From Gammaproteobacteria bacterium (GTDB lineage Bacteria; Pseudomonadota; Gammaproteobacteria; Pseudomonadales; Oleiphilaceae), in the NCBI GenBank assembly GCA_003695085.1, contig RFIV01000377.1, positions 1 through 19,237 on the forward strand: a DNA stretch of 19,237 nucleotides, given 5' to 3'. The notes below the pieces were generated by a model. The model worked only from the letters and a program-made list of their open reading frames with translations. It ran no database searches and was not told where the DNA came from. Numbering within the stretch: the stretch's first letter is position 1; each line of letters starts with the position of its first letter. The translations under genes and the position numbers were made by a program. This document shows positions 1 through 7,583 of this stretch, in pieces.

Positions 1-195
1 GGCCTCATCGGACTGGCCTATGCACTCTACTTGCTCTATGAAGGCCTGCCGATCCTCATGAACATCCCGGAAGAGCGAGGGTTCATGTTTGCCAGCAGCG
101 TCCTCACTGTCGGACTGGTCATGCTCGTGGGGCTGCTGGCCATCACCGTCATTATCTGGAGCGTCGGATTCGGCCCGGTTTACGTGTCACACTGA
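1..195 (+). CDS. C-terminal end of a Yip1-family inner-membrane protein (partial)
   Basis: Frame 1 is open from the window edge to a TGA at 193-195, giving 64 residues. The 5' part lies outside the window. The peptide begins GLIGLAYALYLLYEGLPILM and continues with a hydrophobic stretch (about residues 34-56), so it holds at least two membrane segments. The motif of a tyrosine-rich helix, then LYEGLPILMNIPEERG, then another helix is typical of the last part of Yip1-domain proteins as I know them, which are multi-pass membrane proteins of unclear bacterial function. A terminator-like hairpin follows 21 nt after the stop, so it probably ends its own transcription unit and is not cotranscribed with the next gene. 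The family call rests on motif recall only. Confidence 0.7.
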   Translation, partial: GLIGLAYALYLLYEGLPILMNIPEERGFMFASSVLTVGLVMLVGLLAITVIIWSVGFGPVYVSH

Positions 196-216
196 CCTTC
201 ACGCCCCGCTTTGACC

Positions 217-262
217 GACACCCGGCGAGCGTGCTCCCGGGTGTCACTTCATTTTCTGTTTG
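217..262 (+). terminator. Intrinsic terminator after the Yip1-family gene
   Basis: GACACCCGG (217-225) pairs with CCGGGTGTC (237-245). Three further pairs, GAG (227-229) with CTC (234-236), extend the stem past one bulged C and leave a 4-nt loop. A T-rich but interrupted tract (cattttctgttt) follows. The stem is strong and the tail is moderate. Confidence 0.7.
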
Positions 263-287
263 ATTTGCCTCCAAAGGCGTTTACAAT
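260..287 (+). promoter_or_regulatory. Candidate sigma70 promoter for the DUF1631-TonB pair
   Basis: TTGATT (260-265) and TACAAT (282-287) are separated by 16 bp, between the upstream terminator and the ATG at 381. Transcription from here would leave a leader of roughly 85 nt containing the AT-rich inverted repeat at 329-348. The -35 overlaps the terminator's T tract. This is an inference from consensus match only. Confidence 0.4.
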
Positions 288-328
288 AGTTTACAAGGTT
301 ATGCACCGCCGAACGTACTAACCCATAA

Positions 329-348
329 AAAATTATAACGATAATTTT
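329..348. repeat. AT-rich perfect inverted repeat upstream of the DUF1631 gene
   Basis: AAAATTAT (329-336) and ATAATTTT (341-348) form a perfect 8-bp inverted repeat around a 4-nt AACG spacer, in otherwise GC-rich DNA 33 nt before the ATG at 381. It could be a regulator operator or hold an alternative -10 element. A Fur-box comparison gives only about 11 of 19 matches, too few to assign it. Confidence 0.5.
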
Positions 349-380
349 GATTGCGCCGGCTTGTCTCGGGAGAACAGCCT

Positions 381-2621
381 ATGAACAAGGGACCAGGCGT
401 AACCCCCCTGCATGGGTCCGGGGTGGGTGACGCGCACCAACGGCGGTTAACCACGTCCAGAATCATGGAAGTGGCGGCGACGCACAGCCTTCACTTCTTC
501 GAGAGCACCTTCCAGCGCATGTTTGACGGGATCGATGATGCGTTCTTCGATCTGGCCAACCATGCCCACAGCAACAACGAACAGAACCTCTTCTTCGAAG
601 CCATGCGAGACGTCCGGCTCAAGCGCCGGCAAATCGTCGATGCCTTTCTGCACAAGGTTGCCGAGTTGTTTCGGCAGCCACCCGACGCCGGAGGACACGA
701 GCGCAAGGCCGAACAGGATCCCCAGGAGCAGCCGCTTTCACTGGTCGATCACGCCGAGCTGGAAGAAGAAGTGGCCATGACCACCCTGACCAGCAAGCTC
801 AGAGCCAACCTCTCAGGCGAGCTGCTGGCCTTTCAGGCACGCTACAGCTGGCTTTATGCCGGCGGGCGGGAAGCTACCCGGCAGGTCAACCCACTCGACC
901 CCGGCCTGCTTTGCGAGGCCTTCGCCGAGGCGTGCGCCATCCTCGACATGCCGGTGCGCGAGAAGCTGATCGTCTTCAAGCAGTTTGACAAGCAGGTCAT
1001 GAGCCTCATGGGCCAGCTTCTGGACGACCTGAACAATCGCCTGACCGCGAGCGGTGTATTGCCCACGTTCAGGCCCGGCGTCAAGCGCAGCGATTCAGGC
1101 AGGGCAGCCGCTGCAACCTCGGCAGCTGCCGAAGAGCCCATGACAGGGGCGGGAGCCGACACGGCCACTTCAGGCAGGAGCGCTGCCGAGGCGAGTTCAC
1201 AAGCCCTCCTCTCCGAGCTTGTGCATGCCCTGCACCTCGCGATTCAGAACCAGCACCTGGCCTATGAGTTCAGACCAACCACCCCAGACGCGATCGTACT
1301 GGACGCGCATGATCTGATTCATTTGCTCAGTGGCCTGCAGGACAACGGCTCGGTATCACCCGACTCGGAACCTGTATCACCCGACACGGTACGCGAGCGC
1401 CTGAGAACATCCCTGCAGGGCAGAAAAGAAAGCTCCGGTCGGGAGCACGCGCTGCGCGAGAATGACGAGGACCTCATCAATCTCGTATCCATGCTGTTCG
1501 AGTTCATACTGAATGACTACAGCCTGTCTCCCCCCATACAGGTGCTGATCAGCCGACTGCAAATCCCCATTCTCAAGGTGGCCATTGCAGATCGCGACTT
1601 TTTCGGTCGCAGCAACCACCCGGCCCGTCGTCTCCTGAATGCGTTGGCACGCGCGGGGATAGGCTGGGCAGACGCATCCGAACAGGCGCGTGACAAGCTG
1701 TATCAGGAAATTCACCGCGTGGTGGAAACCATCATCAATCAGTTTGATGGCGACATCACGCTCTTCGAGCAACTTCTTGAAGAGTTTCAGGCCTTTCAGG
1801 CGCGTGAGGAGAAGCGTGCACGCATTGTTGAAGCGCGCACCCGGGAAGCGGAGAATGGTCGCTTGCTTTCCCGAAAGGCACGCCGGCTCGCAGACGCTTT
1901 CATAGCCGACCGGATCAAGGCCCAGCCTCTGCCTCCGGCTGCACTGGAGCTTTTCCGGGATGGGTGGTCAAAGGTCCTCTTTCTGGCCTACCTCAAGGAG
2001 GGTGAAGCCGGCTTCAAGGCCGCTGCACGCTGGGTGGATGAACTGATCTGGTGTCTCAAGCCGCATGCCCATGAATCCGAGCGCAAGCTCTGGGTGAAGC
2101 TGGTCCCTGCTCTCCTGCGGGAGTGCCGGCTCAAGCTGGCAGACACAGGCTTCTCTTCCATCCGCCTGAAGAACCTCCTGGCTGACCTCAAAACCGTCCT
2201 TACCGACACCTTCAAGCAGCAGTCTGCCCTGGCAGCCCAGGAAGCAGGGGTCAACGAGACGCCCTCTACCCCTCCTCGCCCGGAGGTCAAACCCGTCCTT
2301 ACCGCCATCGAACGCGAGGCCCGAAAGGAAGACGCCGCACTGGCGAAGTTTACCGCACAGGTGGACGCCCTCCCTCTGAATACGTGGGTGGATTTCGAGA
2401 TGCTCAATGGCACTCACGTGCGCTGCAAGCTATCGGCCCGGCTTGACGAAGGGAGTACGCTGATCTTCGTGAATCGCATGGGGCTCAAGACGCTTGAAAA
2501 GACACGCGAGGAGATGGCTCAGGCTCTGCGCCGCAATCATGTGCGGGTACTGGAGTCAGGTGCCCTGATGGATCGCGCCCTGAATGCCGTCGCCGAGCGC
2601 CTGCGCGCCAAGGCAGCCTGA
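381..2621 (+). CDS. DUF1631 family protein
   Basis: A large soluble protein of 746 residues with no signal peptide or membrane segment. I recognise the DUF1631 family from the overall layout: an N-terminal helical part (ESTFQRMFDGIDDAFFDLAN), a low-complexity Ala/Ser/Gly linker at about residues 235-275, a central block ending in SPPIQVLISRLQIPILKVA, a charged helical region, and a conserved C-terminal portion (about 660-740). The C-terminal part contains WVDFEMLNGTHVRCKLSARLDEGSTLIFVNRMG, which resembles a PilZ-like beta-barrel but without an obvious RxxxR c-di-GMP motif. The biochemical role is unknown. I place the start at ATG 381, which has GGGAG at 368-372 with 8-nt spacing, rather than at the in-frame TTG at 351. 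It is followed after 20 nt by the TonB-like gene, probably in one operon. Confidence 0.8.
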   Translation: MNKGPGVTPLHGSGVGDAHQRRLTTSRIMEVAATHSLHFFESTFQRMFDGIDDAFFDLANHAHSNNEQNLFFEAMRDVRLKRRQIVDAFLHKVAELFRQPPDAGGHERKAEQDPQEQPLSLVDHAELEEEVAMTTLTSKLRANLSGELLAFQARYSWLYAGGREATRQVNPLDPGLLCEAFAEACAILDMPVREKLIVFKQFDKQVMSLMGQLLDDLNNRLTASGVLPTFRPGVKRSDSGRAAAATSAAAEEPMTGAGADTATSGRSAAEASSQALLSELVHALHLAIQNQHLAYEFRPTTPDAIVLDAHDLIHLLSGLQDNGSVSPDSEPVSPDTVRERLRTSLQGRKESSGREHALRENDEDLINLVSMLFEFILNDYSLSPPIQVLISRLQIPILKVAIADRDFFGRSNHPARRLLNALARAGIGWADASEQARDKLYQEIHRVVETIINQFDGDITLFEQLLEEFQAFQAREEKRARIVEARTREAENGRLLSRKARRLADAFIADRIKAQPLPPAALELFRDGWSKVLFLAYLKEGEAGFKAAARWVDELIWCLKPHAHESERKLWVKLVPALLRECRLKLADTGFSSIRLKNLLADLKTVLTDTFKQQSALAAQEAGVNETPSTPPRPEVKPVLTAIEREARKEDAALAKFTAQVDALPLNTWVDFEMLNGTHVRCKLSARLDEGSTLIFVNRMGLKTLEKTREEMAQALRRNHVRVLESGALMDRALNAVAERLRAKAA
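1353..1385 (+). repeat. Short in-frame duplication inside the DUF1631 gene
   Basis: The 12-mer gtatcacccgac occurs at 1353-1364 and again at 1374-1385, exactly 21 nt apart. It encodes two adjacent VSPD units (VSPDSEP then VSPDTVR) in a polar, probably disordered linker. The period is a multiple of three, so the frame is preserved. It looks like a small local duplication. Confidence 0.6.
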
Positions 2622-2641
2622 CAGGGGGTAGGCGCCGCACG

Positions 2642-3361
2642 ATGAAGTATCTGGAGTTTGATGTCTATCGTGCGGCCATTGCCGTTTCCGTATCGTTCGC
2701 CTTACACCTGGCGCTGCTTGCGTGGGTGCACCCGGGATTGCCCGGCGAGCACCCCGCCGCGCAAACGCTGGAAATCGTGCTCAGCCAGGCTGCCCCGAGC
2801 CAGGCCCAGTCCAACGGGTCCGGACCGGTTCCGAAGGACACGCCCGTTTCCACTGATTCACCGGCCTGGTCCGGCCAGCGCACGCAACACAGCAATTTCT
2901 CACGACGCACGCCCCGTGGTGCCGACAATCTTTCCTGGATGGAAGACTACTTCAGCGGACAGCCTGTCCCGTCCTCGGGCGCGCCGCCTGAAACGACGGC
3001 TCAGCCCGCCCGCGATACCATTCGGGAAGTACTGGCCTCCGCCCCGACGACCGGCTCCACCTACTGGCAGTTTCTGGTGCGACATCTGGCCAACAGCCGG
3101 TATTTCGACAAGCAATATCGGTTCAGTGAGCTGGACAGGGAAAGGACCGTGGTGCTGGAACTCAAGATCAGCCCCAACGGGTTCATGGAACGGGCGCGCG
3201 TGCGCCTGAGCAGCGGGGATGAGGCACTGGACGCAGCGGCCATACGGTCTGCCTATGCGGCCAATCCCTTCAGACCACCACCGGCTGAAGATGCAGCAAG
3301 TGGCTATCTGTACCTGGTGAAAATCACCTACACGCCCGAAGCCAGCACTTCGGGCGGCTGA
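2642..3361 (+). CDS. TonB-family C-terminal domain protein (energy-transducer-like)
   Basis: A 239-residue protein with a short cytoplasmic N-terminus and one hydrophobic anchor (about residues 11-29, AAIAVSVSFALHLALLAWV). A Ser/Pro/Gly-rich periplasmic linker spans about 40-135, and a TonB C-terminal domain about 145-232 (VVLELKISPNGFMERARVRLSSGDEALDAAAIRSAYAANPFRPPP). This is the TonB/TolA plan: an inner-membrane anchor that spans the periplasm and contacts an outer-membrane partner. The usual PxP-rich spacer is weak and no exbB or exbD lies nearby, so its power source and partner are unknown. It starts 20 nt after the DUF1631 stop, with GGGGG at 2624-2628 as a rather distant ribosome site. 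Its stop lies 7 nt from the stop of convergent grxD, and no terminator is visible between them. Confidence 0.7.
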   Translation: MKYLEFDVYRAAIAVSVSFALHLALLAWVHPGLPGEHPAAQTLEIVLSQAAPSQAQSNGSGPVPKDTPVSTDSPAWSGQRTQHSNFSRRTPRGADNLSWMEDYFSGQPVPSSGAPPETTAQPARDTIREVLASAPTTGSTYWQFLVRHLANSRYFDKQYRFSELDRERTVVLELKISPNGFMERARVRLSSGDEALDAAAIRSAYAANPFRPPPAEDAASGYLYLVKITYTPEASTSGG

Positions 3362-3368
3362 TGCCGGA

Positions 3369-3695
3369 TCAGGCTTCTTCGCCTGCGACGGCGTCCTTGA
3401 TGAGTGTCTGAAGCTCGCCACTTTGATACATCTCTTCAATGATGTCAGCGCCGCCCACCAGTTCACCGTTGACCCAGAGCTGGGGGTAAGTCGGCCAGTT
3501 GGCATATGTCTTGAGATTCTCGCGGATATCCGGGTGCTCGAGGATATTCACATAGGCAAACTTTTCACCGCATGCCATCAGAGCCTGTACCGCTCGGGCG
3601 GAAAAGCCACATTGCGGCATGTTCGGTGTCCCCTTCATGTACAGGATCACCTTGTTGCCTTCGATCTGTTGCTTGATGGTTTCCATGATATCCAT
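3369..3695 (-). CDS. grxD: Monothiol glutaredoxin, Grx4/GrxD type
   Basis: A 108-residue cytosolic protein with the monothiol active site CGFS inside MPQCGFSARAVQAL. It also has the glutathione-binding stretch TYPQLWVNGELVGGADI, both hallmarks of the Grx4/Grx5 family. These proteins bind a bridging [2Fe-2S] cluster with glutathione and pass it on in iron-sulfur assembly, often with BolA partners. The length matches E. coli GrxD (about 115). The start at 3695 has AGAGGTAG upstream on the minus strand. An internal Met three codons later is a less likely start. It follows hyuB by 50 nt on the same strand, but that gap holds its own good -10, so it need not depend on hyuB transcription. Confidence 0.95.
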   Translation of the reverse strand: MDIMETIKQQIEGNKVILYMKGTPNMPQCGFSARAVQALMACGEKFAYVNILEHPDIRENLKTYANWPTYPQLWVNGELVGGADIIEEMYQSGELQTLIKDAVAGEEA

Positions 3696-3727
3696 CGACT
3701 TGCTACCTCTGTGCGTGACAAAGCCCC

Positions 3728-3757
3728 ATTATAGCGCTATGTCATTCAGTCCGTCAT
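3728..3757 (-). promoter_or_regulatory. Candidate promoter of grxD
   Basis: Read on the minus strand, a perfect TATAAT (3733 down to 3728) lies 18 bp after ATGACG (3757 to 3752), just upstream of grxD. The -10 overlaps the perfect 10-bp palindrome atagcgctat (3731-3740). The -35 matches four of six consensus bases and lies within the last codons of hyuB. Confidence 0.5.
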
Positions 3758-5302
3758 CTGCGGGTCTCCGTAGCCTCCCCCGCCTGGCGTCCGGATGCAC
3801 AAAACCGTACCGGCCGCGACGTCAGCCGAGTGCTTGCCGCCCACCTCGGCGTGATTGATACAGTTGACCCCCGGCTTTCCGTCACCTCCGCCCTGCAGAC
3901 CTGCCGGTGAGCTCTGCCGGCGCTCGGTAAGCAACGTGACGCGTGCTGGCGCCAGGAACCGGTAGTGGCGCTCTATGCCGTCGCACCCTTGCCAACGCCC
4001 GGCACCGCCGCTACCCCGGCGCACCCGGTAGGCTTCAATTCTCAGCGGATAGAGTGTTTCCAGGACTTCCACGGGCGTATTCAGCGTGTTGGTCATGTGA
4101 GCCTGACGCCCCGAACATCCATCGTAGCCAGCACCGGCACCATGCCCGCCGCCAAGCGTCTCGTAGTAGTGCCAGGGCCTGCCCTGCACCTTGCCGGACA
4201 TGATCACGTTGTTCATGGTCCCCTGACTCAGTGCCGGCACCTGTCCCGGCAGCATCTTCGCCAACGCGCGCTGCATGAGATCAACCACCCGCTGACTGGT
4301 TTCCACATTACCTGCGCCAACGGCCACGCCCTCTGGTGCGTCAAGCAATGACCCCTCGGGGGCCTCGACCTCAATATTCCGGAAAACCCCTTCGCAGGCT
4401 GGCGTGTTGACAGGCAACAAACAACGCACCGCATAGAACACGGCGGCCGCGGTCACACTGAGTGGGCAGTTGACATTGCCCTGAACCGCAGGCGGTGCCT
4501 CAAATACCGCTCTCAGCCGGCCATGCCGGTGTGACAGGGACAGCGACAACGGGATGGGCCCGTGCCCGAAACCGTCATCATCCAGAGCATCTTCCGCCTG
4601 CCAGACGCCTTCCGGCCAGCCTTGCATCGCTGCCGCCACCAACCGACCTGCATAGGCATTGAGCGCCTCAACCCCCTCCGGAAAGTAGTCGTCGCCCTGA
4701 CTGAACACGACGGCATGCATCCGCGCAACCCCGCGCTCACAGGCAGCAACCTGGGCAAGCCAGTCAGCCGGCAAATCCGCCTGCTCCGCGGGTTCGTCCC
4801 CCAAGGCCATGATCCGGGCGCGAACGTCAGGTATCCATCGCCCGCTTCGCCGCAACAGCGTTGGCGCAAACAGCGCCCCCTCCTGCTCAATGCGCTCAGC
4901 GAGGGGCATGCTGCCATCCGGCTCACCAATATGGGCATGATGGGCCCGGCTCGCTGCAAACCCCACACAGTGCGCCTTGTGCATGAGAGGCATGACCACC
5001 GTGACATCCGGCAAGTGGGTCCCGCCACATCGGGGATCATTGAAAACCACCACATCCCCCTCCTGCCACTCGAAAAGGGGAACGACATCACGCATGGCCC
5101 ACGCCATGGACCCCAGATGAACAGGAATATGCGCAGCTTGCGCGCACAGGTGTCCCCGGGCATCAAACAGGGCGCAGGAAAAGTCCAGACGATCCTTGAT
5201 GTTGGAAGACACGGCCGCATGGCGCAGTACCGTACCCATTTCTTCGCAGATGGCATTCAGGCGACTGACAAACAACCCCAGGTCAATGGCATCCCAGTTC
5301 AT
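3746..5302 (-). CDS. Hydantoinase B / oxoprolinase-type subunit (HyuB-like)
   Basis: A 518-residue protein that aligns by motif to the HyuB family over its whole length. It has an N-terminal VSSNIKDRLDFSCALFDARGHLCAQAAHIPVHLGSM and a WQEGDVVVFNDPRCGGTHLPDVTVV block. Near the C-terminus are YETLGGGHGAGAGYDGCSG and MTNTLNTPVEVLE, then GGGGYGDP. HyuB proteins normally work with HyuA in ATP-dependent opening of hydantoins, 5-oxoproline or related lactams, or as a subunit of acetone/acetophenone carboxylases. No HyuA gene is in the window, so the substrate cannot be assigned. The start at 5302 has GGAGCGG upstream on the minus strand. It is divergent from argD across 140 bp. Confidence 0.85.
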   Translation of the reverse strand: MNWDAIDLGLFVSRLNAICEEMGTVLRHAAVSSNIKDRLDFSCALFDARGHLCAQAAHIPVHLGSMAWAMRDVVPLFEWQEGDVVVFNDPRCGGTHLPDVTVVMPLMHKAHCVGFAASRAHHAHIGEPDGSMPLAERIEQEGALFAPTLLRRSGRWIPDVRARIMALGDEPAEQADLPADWLAQVAACERGVARMHAVVFSQGDDYFPEGVEALNAYAGRLVAAAMQGWPEGVWQAEDALDDDGFGHGPIPLSLSLSHRHGRLRAVFEAPPAVQGNVNCPLSVTAAAVFYAVRCLLPVNTPACEGVFRNIEVEAPEGSLLDAPEGVAVGAGNVETSQRVVDLMQRALAKMLPGQVPALSQGTMNNVIMSGKVQGRPWHYYETLGGGHGAGAGYDGCSGRQAHMTNTLNTPVEVLETLYPLRIEAYRVRRGSGGAGRWQGCDGIERHYRFLAPARVTLLTERRQSSPAGLQGGGDGKPGVNCINHAEVGGKHSADVAAGTVLCIRTPGGGGYGDPQMTD

Positions 5303-5358
5303 GATCTGTTTCCGCTCCGATTCGCTTGCGCCAATGGTAGCACATGCGGGAACAGTGA

Positions 5359-5387
5359 TTGCGCCACCTTCCTGCGGCCGCTAATAT
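5359..5387 (+). promoter_or_regulatory. Candidate promoter of the argD-argF-ABC unit
   Basis: TTGCGC (5359-5364), a 17-bp spacer, then TAATAT (5382-5387) in the hyuB-argD intergenic region. The -35 is weak, with only TTG matching. Initiation would fall near 5394, just before the terminator-like hairpin at 5400-5420. I see no clear ArgR box in this region. Confidence 0.35.
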
Positions 5388-5399
5388 AGGTGTTTCCCG

Positions 5400-5420
5400 G
5401 GCAGCAAAGGCTGCCTTTTT
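5400..5420 (+). terminator. Terminator-like hairpin in the argD leader
   Basis: GGCAGC (5400-5405), loop AAAG, GCTGCC (5410-5415), then five T at 5416-5420: a compact intrinsic terminator by shape. It reads on the plus strand only, lies between the candidate promoter and the argD ATG at 5443, and no plus-strand gene lies upstream within the divergent gap. It may act as a leader attenuator or block stray transcription. A competing antiterminator is not obvious to me. Confidence 0.5.
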
Positions 5421-5442
5421 GCGTTGTGAAGGAACTCAGGAA

Positions 5443-6666
5443 ATGAACACCGATCCGTTGATGCAGACCTATGGTCGTCAGCCACTGGCTTTTGAGCGTG
5501 GCGAGGGCGTTTGGCTGTATGACAGCGCTGGCCAGAAATACTTTGATGCCATCAGCGGAATTGGCGTGACCGGATTGGGCCACGCCCACCCGGCAGTCAC
5601 CGACGCCATCCAGCGACAAGCCTCGCAATTGCTGCACTGCTCCAATCTGTACGAAATTCCCCTGCAGACCCGACTGGCAGAGGCGCTCTGCGAAGTCTCC
5701 GACATGGATCGGGCCTTTTTCTGCAACTCGGGCGCGGAGGCCAACGAGGCAGCCATCAAGCTGGCGCGACTGTATGGGCATCGCCGCGGCAATCGGTCGC
5801 CGGTCATCGTGGTGCTCGATCAGGCATTCCACGGCCGCACGCTGGCTACGCTGACGGCCACCGGCAATCGCAAGGTACAGGCGGGCTTCGAACCTCTGCT
5901 GAGCGGCTTTGTGCGGGTCCCTCCCAATGATATTGATGCGCTCATGGCCGTTGCCCGCAACAATCCGGACATCGTCGCCGTGCTGATGGAACCGGTCCAG
6001 GGTGAAGGCGGGCTGACTGTACTCTCGGAGGATTATCTGCGCGCTGTACGCCAGCTCTGCGATGCCCGTGAATGGCTGATGATGCTGGACGAGGTGCAAA
6101 GTGGCAATGGCCGCACCGGTTCCTATTTTACGTATCAGTCAGCGGGCGTTTTACCCGACGTCGTGACGACCGCCAAGGGGCTCGGCAACGGTTTGCCAAT
6201 TGGTGCGTGCCTCGCTCGGGGCGAAGCTGCACACGTCCTTACCCCCGGCAGCCACGGCTCGACATTCGGCGGCAATCCACTGGTCTGTGCCGGCGCACTG
6301 GCAGTGGTGCGCACCATTCGTGATCAGCACCTTGCGGATCGTGCACGCTCACTGGGCCAGCAACTTCTGGAGATTTTTCACACGTTTTTTGATGGCGCAG
6401 ACTATGTGCTTGATATTCGCGGCAAGGGCCTGATGCTGGGAATCGAACTGGATGACCCCTGCCCGGAGCTGGTCCCGCTGGCCAAGACCCAGGGCCTGCT
6501 CATCAATGTCACCCGGCAGAATGTCGTGCGCCTGCTGCCGCCCTTGATCATGACCGATGCAGAGGCCGAGTGGCTGGCAACCAGCCTGGTTCGGCTCATC
6601 AAACTTTACAAGGCAGACGAGAGAATGCTGCCCCGGCAAACCAATGGAGACAGGATACAACCATGA
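5443..6666 (+). CDS. argD: Acetylornithine aminotransferase (class III PLP aminotransferase)
   Basis: A 407-residue cytosolic enzyme. It interconverts N-acetylornithine and N-acetylglutamate semialdehyde in arginine synthesis, and ArgD enzymes often also act on succinyldiaminopimelate. Visible motifs are FFCNSGAEANEAAIKLAR (phosphate-binding region), QAFHGRTLA, EPVQGEGGL, LDEVQSGNGRTG with the PLP-binding Asp, and TTAKGLGNGLPIGA, whose Lys245 should form the Schiff base. The start at ATG 5443 has GAAGGA at 5429-5434. An in-frame extension back to 5359 would run through the leader hairpin and is not conserved-looking. The gene ends in an ATGA overlap with argF, which supports anabolic ArgD over the catabolic paralogue AstC. 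Confidence 0.9.
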   Translation: MNTDPLMQTYGRQPLAFERGEGVWLYDSAGQKYFDAISGIGVTGLGHAHPAVTDAIQRQASQLLHCSNLYEIPLQTRLAEALCEVSDMDRAFFCNSGAEANEAAIKLARLYGHRRGNRSPVIVVLDQAFHGRTLATLTATGNRKVQAGFEPLLSGFVRVPPNDIDALMAVARNNPDIVAVLMEPVQGEGGLTVLSEDYLRAVRQLCDAREWLMMLDEVQSGNGRTGSYFTYQSAGVLPDVVTTAKGLGNGLPIGACLARGEAAHVLTPGSHGSTFGGNPLVCAGALAVVRTIRDQHLADRARSLGQQLLEIFHTFFDGADYVLDIRGKGLMLGIELDDPCPELVPLAKTQGLLINVTRQNVVRLLPPLIMTDAEAEWLATSLVRLIKLYKADERMLPRQTNGDRIQP

Positions 6667-7583
6667 CGGCTGTCCAACATTTTCTGACACTGAAGGATCT
6701 CACCCCCGGTACGCTGGACTATCTGATACGCCGCGCCATCCACCTGAAGGACAAGCACAAGCGGGGCATTCCCTATGCGCCGCTGCCCCAAAAGGTGCTG
6801 GGCATGGTCTTCGAGAAATCCTCGACCCGTACCCGCGTCTCCTTTGAGGCCGGCATGGCCCAGCTGGGCGGCCACGCAATTTTTCTGTCGCCACGCGATA
6901 CCCAGCTCGGCCGTGGAGAGCCCATTGAGGACAGTGCCCGTGTACTGTCCCGCATGGTGGACATCATCATGATCCGGACTTTCGAACACAGCAAGCTGGA
7001 GCGTTTTGCCGAATATGCCACGGTCCCCGTGATCAATGCCCTGACGGACGACTACCACCCCTGCCAGTTGCTGGCCGATATTCAGACATTTGTGGAGCAT
7101 CGCGGCAGCATACAGGGCAAGCGTGTCGCATGGATCGGTGACGGCAACAACATGTGCCACAGCTACATGAACGCAGCCACCCAGTTTGATTTCGAGCTGG
7201 TGGCCGCATGCCCGAAGGGCTTCGAGCCCAAGGCGGATATCGTGGCCGACAATGCCGGCCATGTCTCGGTTGTGGAAGACCCGGCTGACGCTGTGAAAGG
7301 CGCGGACCTCGTTGTGACGGATGTCTGGGCGTCCATGGGTCAGGAGGATGAAGCCGAGGCACGCCTGGAGAAATTCAGGGGGTATCAGGTCAGCCCGGCC
7401 CTCATGGACCACGCGACCGCGGACGCTCTGTTCATGCACTGTTTGCCGGCGCACCGGGGTGAAGAAGTCTCGCACGATATGCTCGACGATCCGCGTGCCG
7501 TAGTTTGGGACGAAGCCGAGAACCGCCTGCACGCACAAAAAGCCTTGATGGAATACCTGATGCTGGGAGCCCTCACTGCGTGA
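6663..7583 (+). CDS. argF: Ornithine carbamoyltransferase
   Basis: A 306-residue enzyme that makes citrulline from ornithine and carbamoyl phosphate in the cytosol. The carbamoyl-phosphate motif STRTR is at residues 54-58 and HPCQ at 132-135. The ornithine-loop SMGQ is at 224-227 and the catalytic HCLPA at 259-263. The length matches anabolic OTCases; catabolic ArcB forms are longer (about 335). The start overlaps the argD stop (ATGA), with GGAGACAGGA upstream, so translation is probably coupled. The end overlaps the GTG start of the ABC ATPase. Confidence 0.95.
   Translation: MTAVQHFLTLKDLTPGTLDYLIRRAIHLKDKHKRGIPYAPLPQKVLGMVFEKSSTRTRVSFEAGMAQLGGHAIFLSPRDTQLGRGEPIEDSARVLSRMVDIIMIRTFEHSKLERFAEYATVPVINALTDDYHPCQLLADIQTFVEHRGSIQGKRVAWIGDGNNMCHSYMNAATQFDFELVAACPKGFEPKADIVADNAGHVSVVEDPADAVKGADLVVTDVWASMGQEDEAEARLEKFRGYQVSPALMDHATADALFMHCLPAHRGEEVSHDMLDDPRAVVWDEAENRLHAQKALMEYLMLGALTA

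Noticed and set aside
329..348. Fur box
   Set aside because: Only about 11 of 19 positions match the Fur consensus, little more than expected for AT-rich sequence.
351..380. TTG start giving the DUF1631 protein ten more residues
   Set aside because: ATG 381 has a well-placed GGGAG; the TTG lies next to the AT-rich palindrome and has no ribosome site.
5326..5367. Direct repeat TTGCGCCA at 5326 and 5360 in the hyuB-argD gap
   Set aside because: Only two 8-mers 34 bp apart in GC-rich DNA, with no link to a known site; too weak to call.
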